Assembly (NCBI GenBank): GCA_900470965.1 | Contig: UCCS01000086.1 | Location: 1-45,478 of the forward strand | Origin: Hyphomicrobiales bacterium | GTDB taxonomy: Bacteria > Pseudomonadota > Alphaproteobacteria > Rhizobiales > Rhizobiaceae | Direction of reading: 5' to 3' | Length of the DNA: 45,478 bases | The notes under the pieces: generated by a model | Told to the model about the DNA's origin: nothing | Databases searched by the model: none | The model's input: only the letters and a program-made list of their open reading frames with translations | Made by a program: the position numbers and the translations under genes | Part shown: one piece after another, positions 39,566 to 45,478 of the stretch | Numbering within the stretch: position 1 is the stretch's first letter | Layout of the letters: each line of letters begins with the position of its first letter

Positions 39566-40567
39566 TCAGCCCCTGGCAGGCGCTCGGACGTGGCCTGGTG
39601 GTGTGTCGTGAACTCGTCTCCAGGCCCGCCGAAACTGTCGAGCCGACGAAAAGCCGATGCGTTCGGCGACGTTTTCCATATCGAGTCTTGAACCGATGAT
39701 GAGTTCTCGTGCGAGCGCAATTCGCATGCGGTTTACATAGTCGGTTACGCTCATGCCGGTGTGCTCGTTGAAAAGCCGTGACAGATTGCGCGGGCTCGTC
39801 GCGGCGATCTTGGCAAGCGCCTCGACGGACCAGTTCTGCGACGGATCGGCACCGACGGCATCTTGAGCTCTGTGGATCGCCGGATGGAGGTGGTTTCGCC
39901 CTTCCAGCCACGGCGACAATTGAGGATCACCGCCGGCCCGTCGCAGGTAGATGACCAGCGTGCGTGCGACGGCAAGCGACACGGCGTGGCCGACCTCTTT
40001 TGCGACAACGGCAAGCATGAGATCGATCCCTGCAGTGACGCCGGCACTGGTCAAGCGCTCGCCGTCCTCGACATAGAGCCGGTTTTCGCGGACGCGAGCG
40101 GTCGGAGCAAGTCGGACGAGATCCTGCAGCATGGAATGATGGGTGGTGCATTCGTGTCCCTCGAGCAGTCCCGCGCGTGCCGCAAGCAAGGCACCGGAAC
40201 AGATCGTCGCAAGCCGGATACCAGGACGAACGATCGCCCTCAGCCATTCAACGATTTTCGCTTCGAGAGCCGCGTCTCCCGGAGCAGTCTCAACCGCTCC
40301 AGCGAGCGGTTCATCCACCGCACCGGAAACAACGAGAAGTGCGTCATCGGGCAGGCGTGCCGGAAGCGGGGAAATCCTGGCCAAGTCGAGACCGGTCGAA
40401 CTTCGCACCTCTGCGGCAGGTCCGATGTAGGTCGGCAAGAACGCTATCGATTCCTGTTCGAGATTGGCTCTGCGCAAGACTTCCATCGGACCTGCGATAT
40501 CGAGCAGGAGCGCCCGCGGCGGCACGACCACAAAAACCGGGATGATGCGCCGGGGGCCTTCCACCAT
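39566..40567 (-). CDS. GlxA-type transcriptional regulator (DJ-1/PfpI plus AraC HTH)
   Basis: A 333-residue regulator with an N-terminal DJ-1/PfpI amidotransferase-like domain (IIPVFVVVPPRALLLDIAGP; nucleophile-elbow region LATICSGALLAARAGLL) and a C-terminal AraC HTH (WSVEALAKIAATSPRNLSRL, then FNEHTGMSVTDYVNRMRIAL, and GFSSARQFRRAWRRVHDTPP). Many such proteins regulate genes for amino acid or carnitine-like substrates. ATG 40567 shares a base with the preceding gene stop (TAATG), so it is translated with the isochorismatase-family gene and probably regulates that operon. The long frame to 40681 is not used. Confidence 0.92.
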   Translation of the reverse strand: MVEGPRRIIPVFVVVPPRALLLDIAGPMEVLRRANLEQESIAFLPTYIGPAAEVRSSTGLDLARISPLPARLPDDALLVVSGAVDEPLAGAVETAPGDAALEAKIVEWLRAIVRPGIRLATICSGALLAARAGLLEGHECTTHHSMLQDLVRLAPTARVRENRLYVEDGERLTSAGVTAGIDLMLAVVAKEVGHAVSLAVARTLVIYLRRAGGDPQLSPWLEGRNHLHPAIHRAQDAVGADPSQNWSVEALAKIAATSPRNLSRLFNEHTGMSVTDYVNRMRIALARELIIGSRLDMENVAERIGFSSARQFRRAWRRVHDTPPGHVRAPARG

Positions 40568-41130
40568 TATGCGGCCGCTCGTGCTGAAAGCCCGTTGAGC
40601 ACCTGCTCCACGGTAACGATACGGGCAAAACGATCGGCAAGGACCAGTTCCGTGCGCGCCCTGATCTCGGCGGCACTCCATTCGCGGCCGGATGTATCGG
40701 TCATTGGAAAGGTCAGCGTCGCCTCGCCGACATAGTCGACCTCATAACCGAGGTCGGAGGCGTGCCTGGTCGTCGTCTCACAGCACTGCTCTGTGCGAAT
40801 GCCGGAGACGATGACGCGGCGGATGTGGTTTTCAGTCAGCCAGACGTCCAGGCCGCTGCCAACGAGCGCGCTGTGGCGGCGCTTGCGAAACACCGCATCC
40901 GCCTTGATCTGAAGCGGCGTCAGCGGACGGACGAAACCCGAGCCTTCAGAGAAAACGCCTGACTCCTCGACGTGAAATATCTGGACGACCGGAAGACCGG
41001 CCCTTTTCGCGCCATCGATCAGCGCCTGCTGAGACGCAATGTAAGTCCCGATCTCATCTTCACGGAAATAGGGTCGATGACGGAAGGATTCCTGGGCATC
41101 GATGACGAGGAGTGCGGTATCTGCAGACAT
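40567..41130 (-). CDS. Isochorismatase-family cysteine hydrolase
   Basis: A 187-residue hydrolase with the catalytic Asp in TALLVIDAQESF (about residue 11), the Lys in DAVFRKRRHSALVG and the Cys in VIVSGIRTEQCCETTTRHAS, where two adjacent Cys are present. Family members hydrolyse amides such as nicotinamide, N-carbamoyl or ureido compounds, or vinyl ethers; the substrate here is not known. ATG 41130 has CTTGGAGATAATCAC upstream, so an independent start is well supported, although the frame is open continuously with the accC-like gene. It is coupled to the GlxA-type regulator gene (TAATG). Confidence 0.85.
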   Translation of the reverse strand: MSADTALLVIDAQESFRHRPYFREDEIGTYIASQQALIDGAKRAGLPVVQIFHVEESGVFSEGSGFVRPLTPLQIKADAVFRKRRHSALVGSGLDVWLTENHIRRVIVSGIRTEQCCETTTRHASDLGYEVDYVGEATLTFPMTDTSGREWSAAEIRARTELVLADRFARIVTVEQVLNGLSARAAA

Positions 41131-42372
41131 GTGATTATCTCCAAGGGATGAGCGTGAAGACAGTCTACCGACAACACCATACTGCGAAATGCCGATTGCG
41201 GACAGATAGCGGACAGATCGCGCCAACCCGAAGACCGCCCGCACGCCCTCACCTTCGGGAAGTGTCAGACGACCGATCATCCCGGCCGACGGCAGGAAGC
41301 TATCCGGATCCTCGGCATTGATACGGCATTCGATCGAATGGCCGGTGCATCGGGCCTCGGCTTGATCGATCTCCAGACGGCAGCCCTGGGCGACCTTGAT
41401 CTGCTCCTGGACGATGTCGAGACCGCTCGTCATTTCGGTGACAGGATGTTCGACTTGCAGGAGCGTATTCATCTCGATAAAATAGAACCTGCCGTCCTCG
41501 AAGAGAAACTCGAAAGTCCCGACGCCGCGATAGCCGATCTGACGGCAGGCCTCCACGCAGGCCAGCCCGACGGGATCGGTGATCCGCGGCGAGATACCCG
41601 GGGCTGGCGCCTCCTCGACCACTTTCTGATGGCGACGCTGCATAGAGCAGTCCCGATGGCCGAGCCAGAGAGCATTTCCGTTGTTGTCGCAGAGGACCTG
41701 GATCTCGATGTGACGAGGATGCTGGAGGAATTTTTCCATGTAGAGCTCGGCCGAGCCGAAGGCCTGTCGCGCTTCCTCGCGGGTCAGCGCGACGGCTTCA
41801 TGCAGCTGCCCCGCATCGGCAACGACGCGCATGCCGCGACCGCCACCACCGCCAGCGGCCTTTATGATGACGTGGTATCCGATCGTACGGGCGGTGCGTT
41901 CGATCACATCCCGGTCTTCCGGAAGGGCCGTGTCCGGCCCGGGCACGCAGGGAACGCCGGCTGCGATCATCGCCCGCTTTGCGGCAATCTTGTCACCCAT
42001 TGTTGCGGTGGCCGAGGCTGGCGGTCCAATGAAGACGAGGCCGGCTCTTTCGACCGCCTCCGCAAAAGCCGCCTTCTCCGGCAGGAAACCGTATCCGGGA
42101 TGAATGGCGCCGGCACCGGTCAGCCGGCCGGCAAGCAGGATTGCATCCTGATTGAGATAACTCTTTGCCGCCGGAGCAGGTCCCACGCAGAGGAAGTGTT
42201 CAGCGTCGCGCCGGTATGGCGCCTGCCTATCCGCCTCCGAGCAGATCATGACCGTCTTGATCCCAAGAGCGTGGCAGGCACGCTGGATCCTCGTTGCGAT
42301 CTCGCCGCGGTTGGCGATCATCACGGTATCGAACCGGAGAGGCGCCGCTGCACTGTCGGAAGACTGCCTCAT
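40567..42372 (-). CDS. accC: AccC-like biotin carboxylase, truncated, in frame with the cysteine hydrolase
   Basis: A continuous 601-codon frame. Residues 1-378 are a biotin carboxylase: FDTVMIANRGEIATRIQRAC, GAGAIHPGYGFLPEKAAFAE, AAGGGGGRGMRVV, MEKFLQHPRHIEIQVL and ECRINAEDPDSFLPS. After GVRAVFG the normal C-terminal domain (VPPYYDS and the last about 80 residues) is missing and 36 unrelated codons lead to the hydrolase ATG (residue 415). The catalytic segment EMNTRIQVEHP reads EMNTLLQVEHP: E. coli Arg292 is Leu (residue 304, codon 41461-41463, one base from CGC). Both defects argue against normal biotin carboxylation. It may be a decaying gene or a fusion. ATG 42372 overlaps accB by 4 bases. 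The usual partners (carboxyltransferase or LamB/YcsF genes) are absent. Confidence 0.8.
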   Translation of the reverse strand: MRQSSDSAAAPLRFDTVMIANRGEIATRIQRACHALGIKTVMICSEADRQAPYRRDAEHFLCVGPAPAAKSYLNQDAILLAGRLTGAGAIHPGYGFLPEKAAFAEAVERAGLVFIGPPASATATMGDKIAAKRAMIAAGVPCVPGPDTALPEDRDVIERTARTIGYHVIIKAAGGGGGRGMRVVADAGQLHEAVALTREEARQAFGSAELYMEKFLQHPRHIEIQVLCDNNGNALWLGHRDCSMQRRHQKVVEEAPAPGISPRITDPVGLACVEACRQIGYRGVGTFEFLFEDGRFYFIEMNTLLQVEHPVTEMTSGLDIVQEQIKVAQGCRLEIDQAEARCTGHSIECRINAEDPDSFLPSAGMIGRLTLPEGEGVRAVFGLARSVRYLSAIGISQYGVVGRLSSRSSLGDNHMSADTALLVIDAQESFRHRPYFREDEIGTYIASQQALIDGAKRAGLPVVQIFHVEESGVFSEGSGFVRPLTPLQIKADAVFRKRRHSALVGSGLDVWLTENHIRRVIVSGIRTEQCCETTTRHASDLGYEVDYVGEATLTFPMTDTSGREWSAAEIRARTELVLADRFARIVTVEQVLNGLSARAAA

Positions 42373-42794
42373 GCCGTGATCTCCGCAAGGAGGTCACCGG
42401 TCTCCACCTCGCCACCGTCGATCTCGGACAGACGCGTGATGCGTCCCGCGCGCGGAGAGGTAATGCGGTTGAATACCTTCAAGGCCTCGATGATGAACAG
42501 CGTCTGACCTTCCTCGACGGTCTCGCCCAACTGCACGAACGCCGGTTCGCCGGGAGAGGGAGCGCGGTGGAGGATGCCGAAGATGGGCGCCCTGACTGTC
42601 ACCGCGGCGGTGTCGGCCGTTACCGGTCCCGTAACCGCGTCCTTGGAAGGGTCAGATAAGACCGGAGCGGGCGCGGCTGCCTGATCGTTGAGGCGAAAGA
42701 TCCGGACGGTCGTGTCCTTCTGTGTGACCGTCAGCTCAGTGACGTTCGACCGCCCAACGCAGTCGATCAAGGTCTTTATCTTTTCCAGATCCAT
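42369..42794 (-). CDS. accB: AccB-like biotin carboxyl carrier protein, variant biotin motif
   Basis: A 141-residue protein. Start ATG 42794 (MDLEKIKTLIDCVGRSNVTE) matches AccB N-termini; other in-frame ATGs are just upstream. The Ala/Pro linker (QAAAPAPVLSDPSK) precedes the lipoyl/biotinyl domain with VRAPIFGILHRAPSPGEPAF and VEEGQTLFIIEALKVFN. The biotinylated Lys would be residue 106. In the conserved EAMK motif the Met is Leu (EALK, codon 42480-42482); in this AccB subgroup EAMKVFN is the norm. The protein should carry biotin for the carboxylase, but the defects in accC suggest that the pair no longer works as such. The stop overlaps the accC start (ATGA). Confidence 0.85.
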   Translation of the reverse strand: MDLEKIKTLIDCVGRSNVTELTVTQKDTTVRIFRLNDQAAAPAPVLSDPSKDAVTGPVTADTAAVTVRAPIFGILHRAPSPGEPAFVQLGETVEEGQTLFIIEALKVFNRITSPRAGRITRLSEIDGGEVETGDLLAEITA

Positions 42795-43286
42795 GAGCAT
42801 CTCGGTATTTGGAATGCAACTTCCAGCCGCACCCGACGGCGACGACTGCATGACCATTCCCTAGCATGATGCTTGTGACGATGGGGTCAGACGAAGTTTT
42901 GATGACCGGCAATTTGCGCCGACCGGCACGGTGAGGCACGGTTCGCAGAGAGCCCAATAATCTTCGGCTCCGACCGTACGATGCGGAGTATATGTCCAGT
43001 CGGAGGTCTTTGAGCGTATCCCGAATGCTCTGCGATCTCGCAGGCACCCTCCAAAATAAAGAAGCGTATCTGAGCTTTCAGCATCAAGTCGATGCGGTCG
43101 GCGCTCAGGCCTTTCGTGATCGCGCTCGGCGTCTCGATCTGCTTCTTCCGGCAGGTGATCGGCGCATTGGGCAAGCGATACGATGATGGGCTGGACTGGT
43201 GGCGCCGCATTCGCCTTTTGGCTCGCCCACCAGTTCGCCCGCAGACAACTCGTCGTCAGATGTGGACCCAAAGGGCGACCTGAAGC
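42795..43286. other. Unassigned stretch between accB and the histidine kinase
   Basis: About 490 bases on which no gene is convincing. Minus-strand frames at 42887-43210 (segment RIDLMLKAQIRFFILEGACE) and 42861-43271 are open but have no good ribosome site and match no family I know; they could be decayed coding sequence of the former accB neighbourhood. It also contains the accB promoter region. Confidence 0.5.
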
Positions 43287-44618
43287 TCATCGCCGCAGAA
43301 CGATCCGGGCCTCGAAACCATCTCCACGGCTGCTCGCTGGCGAGCGGAGCTCCAATACTCCACCCATCTGGCGAACGATCGTATCGGCAATGGCAAGTCC
43401 GAGGCCGGCGCCCTTGGCAACGGTCGCACCTCTGCGAAACCGAACTTTCAGGCTTTCCAGTTCGGCCGCAGAAAGCACCGGGCCGTCATTGGCGATACTG
43501 ATACTACCATCATCATCGACCGAAACGCCGATCGTGCCTCCCGGACTTCCGTGCAGGATCGCATTTTCGATGAGATTGCTTGCGACGATCCCGAAGGCGT
43601 CCACATCGACGGCACGCATCAGGGGATCTGCCGAAGCGGAGTAGGTAAGCCTCTTGCCCGTTGCAGGATTGCGCTGATAGTCGCGGACGATCAGGTCAAG
43701 CACCTTGCGGAGATCGGTCACCGTGGCCGTCTGCCCAAGACCCGCGTCGGCTCGAGCAAGCTGCAGAAGTTTTTCCGATGTGCGCCCAAGCTTGGTGAGC
43801 GCGGCCTCGATGTTCCGTGCGCGAGCTTTCGACGCTTCGTCCGGCAACTCGGCAAGAAGTCTCTGTGTCTGCGCCAAGGCCCCGGCTACAGGTGTCCGAA
43901 GCTCATGAGCGCTGTTGGTGGCGAATTCCCGTTCCGCATCGATGGTCGCCTTCACGCGCTGCAGCAGCAGATTCACTGACTGAGCGATCGGCCTCAATTC
44001 TCGTGGAATCGTCTCCGTCTCGACAGGAGAAAGGTTGCCACCGTCCTTTTCCGAGATCGCTGTGCGCAGCTTGTTGATGGGATCTACTGCGCGTCTCGCA
44101 ATCCACATCATCAACAGGACGCTGACAGGCAGCAGAATGGCGAGCGGGATAAGCATCGTGACAGCGCTTTCCCGCACGGCCTCACGTCGGTGGCTCAACC
44201 GGTCGGCCGTCTGAAGGAAAAGAGCGCCGTGCGAGCTCTTCGCGGTGTAAAAGCGATATTTTTCAGAATCATGGAAGCCGACAGTGAGTGGGGCGTCGAA
44301 TGGCTCGACGGGAGCGTCTTTCGAACGGAAGACAACCACTCCGTCGGCGGTTCGAACCTGGTAGACGAGATATTCATGTTTCGACGTCGTGGGCGGCGCC
44401 CGCTCGGGCTGCTCACCGCCCTGAACATTCGGCAGGTGCCCCTCCTCCACGATCGCCAGCAGCCGTTCGGTGGTTTCCTCAAGCGCGTTGTCGAAGATCT
44501 CGTCGAACTCACTCCGCATCACGAAGATGCCAAGCCCGATCGCACCAAGCCAGAACGCGACCAGCGCGCCCGTGAGCGCGGCCATGAGGGGTCGGATGAT
44601 GCTGCGGTTCCTCGTCAT
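43287..44618 (-). CDS. Sensor histidine kinase, QseC/TctE-like
   Basis: A 443-residue membrane kinase. An N-terminal helix (LMAALTGALVAFWLGAIGLG) and a second at about 150-175 (AVTMLIPLAILLPVSVLLMM) bracket a periplasmic domain of about 115 residues resembling the 2CSK_N sensor domain (LVYQVRTADGVVVFRSKDAP). The HAMP-like linker leads to the dimerisation His in FATNSAHELRTPVAG and the ATP-binding domain with NLIENAILHGSPGG (N box) and GAGLGLAIADTIVRQMGG (G box). It autophosphorylates and passes phosphate to the response regulator, whose stop overlaps its ATG by 4 bases (ATGA). The signal is unknown. Confidence 0.92.
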   Translation of the reverse strand: MTRNRSIIRPLMAALTGALVAFWLGAIGLGIFVMRSEFDEIFDNALEETTERLLAIVEEGHLPNVQGGEQPERAPPTTSKHEYLVYQVRTADGVVVFRSKDAPVEPFDAPLTVGFHDSEKYRFYTAKSSHGALFLQTADRLSHRREAVRESAVTMLIPLAILLPVSVLLMMWIARRAVDPINKLRTAISEKDGGNLSPVETETIPRELRPIAQSVNLLLQRVKATIDAEREFATNSAHELRTPVAGALAQTQRLLAELPDEASKARARNIEAALTKLGRTSEKLLQLARADAGLGQTATVTDLRKVLDLIVRDYQRNPATGKRLTYSASADPLMRAVDVDAFGIVASNLIENAILHGSPGGTIGVSVDDDGSISIANDGPVLSAAELESLKVRFRRGATVAKGAGLGLAIADTIVRQMGGVLELRSPASSRGDGFEARIVLRR

Positions 44619-45274
44619 TCAACTGACAGCATATAGCCGATGCCGCGGGCTGTCCTGATCTTCTCCATCCCAATCTTCTTGCGAAGCCTGCTGATGTACA
44701 CCTGCACCGTATTGCTCTCGACCTCCTCGCCAAACGCATAGAGGGCATCCTCGATCCGTTTCAGCGCAACGAGCTTTCCCGGTCGCTCGACGAGGAGATC
44801 CAGCAATGCCCATTCGCGCGGCGTCAACTGAACGTCCTGTCCGGCCACGCTGATAGAGTGCGTCGATCGCTCGATCACGAGATCTGCTATCTGAATGGTG
44901 TTTTGCCGACGTCCCTCGTAGCGACGCCGGACGGCAAGGATTCGAGCTTCGAGTTCGTCGAGATTGAAGGGCTTGATCAGATAATCGTCCGCGCCGGCGT
45001 TCAGCCCGGCGATGCGGTCGGATATCTGATCTCGAGCGGTCAGGACGATGACCGGAGCGTCACCTCCCCTTGCCCGAAAATATTCAAGGAAGACCAGGCC
45101 GTTGCCATCGGGAAGCTGCAGGTCAAGGAGGACCAGGCCGTAGTCGATGGACTTGCTCGCCGCTTCTGCGTCGATGATCGTACGGACCCAGTCCGTCGCA
45201 TAACCTGCCGTGTTCGTATGGTCCCGGACCGCATCGCCGATGATGTCGTCGTCCTCGATCAAGAGAATACGCAC
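44615..45274 (-). CDS. OmpR-family response regulator, QseB/TctD-like
   Basis: A 219-residue regulator. The receiver domain (about 1-115) has the acidic pair IEDDD, the phospho-acceptor Asp in LLDLQLPDG, and the conserved Lys in DDYLIKPF. The winged-helix output domain follows (QLTPREWALLDLLVERPG, then VQVYISRLRKKIGMEKIRTA and RGIGYML). The start is GTG 45274 with GGAAGGAA upstream. It heads a two-gene operon with the kinase, possibly preceded by another minus-strand gene off the window. The regulated genes are unknown; the TctD-like type often controls carboxylate transporters. Confidence 0.92.
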   Translation of the reverse strand: MRILLIEDDDIIGDAVRDHTNTAGYATDWVRTIIDAEAASKSIDYGLVLLDLQLPDGNGLVFLEYFRARGGDAPVIVLTARDQISDRIAGLNAGADDYLIKPFNLDELEARILAVRRRYEGRRQNTIQIADLVIERSTHSISVAGQDVQLTPREWALLDLLVERPGKLVALKRIEDALYAFGEEVESNTVQVYISRLRKKIGMEKIRTARGIGYMLSVE

Positions 45275-45478
45275 GATCTATTCCTTCCAGCCTTACGCCT
45301 TGGAGAGCGCTCGATGGCGGTGTCATACCAGACCATTGCCAACGTAGCACTCTCAGGCGTCGTTGCGGCTATCGAGAACCCGTCCATCCCCTGATCCCAG
45401 ACGGTCGTGCGGACAAGCGACCAGCATCTGAAGGTCAGCGCTGATCGCTTCCTCGTGTTTTACCAGTGGTAGGAAATA
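45275..45478. promoter_or_regulatory. Upstream region of the two-component operon, window edge
   Basis: 204 bases with no gene that can be supported. It should hold the response-regulator promoter. Minus-strand frames continue to the edge, but nothing is recognised, and an upstream gene may begin outside the window. Confidence 0.4.

Noticed and set aside
39228..39611. 127-codon frame MRVFLRSSAVEFV over the candidate RNA
   Set aside because: Weak start context, no family resemblance, and it overlaps both the terminator and the end of the GlxA-type gene.
42861..43271. Open frames upstream of accB as a gene
   Set aside because: No ribosome site, overlapping alternative frames and no recognisable family; kept as an unassigned stretch.
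1..45478. CRISPR arrays, prophage, transposases, tRNA and rRNA genes
   Set aside because: None seen: no regularly spaced repeats, no integrase or transposase frames, no cloverleaf-like sequences noticed by eye.

Overview
The window is 45.5 kb of GC-rich, tightly packed bacterial DNA and fits an alphaproteobacterium of the Rhizobiaceae (Rhizobium-like). Supporting signs are a DUF982 gene, two copies of a GCATGTCGCGCAAA-type palindromic intergenic repeat of the kind I associate with Rhizobium genomes, the SigF/NrsF ECF pair, and Rhizobium-style small hypothetical genes. No tRNA, rRNA, CRISPR array, phage or insertion sequence was seen. The gene content is accessory and metabolic. The replicon type cannot be told from the window.

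Layout. 1-980: end of a ferric-siderophore ABC importer (permease, ATPase). 1.1-6.4 kb: a stress-type protein, a Tat-exported epoxide hydrolase, a VOC protein, an exported alpha/beta hydrolase, a LysR regulator and a small Cys-X5-Arg phosphatase-like protein. 6.6-10.7 kb: a complete bufferin (copper-buffering RiPP) locus, bufA-bufB-bufC-DoxX, followed by its likely regulators sigF-nrsF. Both transcription units start with a matching GTAACA-N16-CG(A/T)A promoter. 10.7-13.8 kb: small hypothetical genes, a DUF982 gene, an exported protein with an internal duplication, and a gene-poor stretch with a DnaA-box-like triplet and a strong hairpin. 14.1-26.5 kb: MFS and EamA exporters, an L,D-transpeptidase, and several regulator/enzyme pairs (TetR with O-methyltransferase and epimerase, LysR with SDR and VOC, TetR with aldo/keto reductase).

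26.5-39.0 kb is a sulfur-acquisition region. A minus-strand operon runs from an MsuE-type FMN reductase through four small uncharacterised genes to a ChaC-type gamma-glutamylcyclotransferase. A second operon encodes an SsuA/SsuC/SsuB-type importer, an SfnB/DszC-type acyl-CoA-dehydrogenase-like monooxygenase and a DszA/NtaA-type flavin monooxygenase. Divergent or nearby genes are a triple rhodanese protein with a single catalytic Cys, an FAD/NAD(P)-binding oxidoreductase, serine O-acetyltransferase (cysE) and a four-helix SMR-like protein. The inferred logic is import of an organosulfur compound, reductive-oxygenative desulfurisation with FMNH2 supplied by MsuE, sulfur transfer and cysteine synthesis, with glutathione cleavage as a second source of cysteine.

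39.0-45.5 kb: a gene-free stretch with a strong intrinsic terminator and a candidate structured small RNA; then a minus-strand operon of accB-like and accC-like genes, an isochorismatase-family hydrolase and a GlxA-type AraC regulator. The biotin genes look decayed or repurposed: the catalytic Arg of biotin carboxylase is Leu, its C-terminus is lost and runs in frame into the hydrolase, and the BCCP biotin motif reads EALK. A QseBC/TctDE-like two-component pair closes the window.
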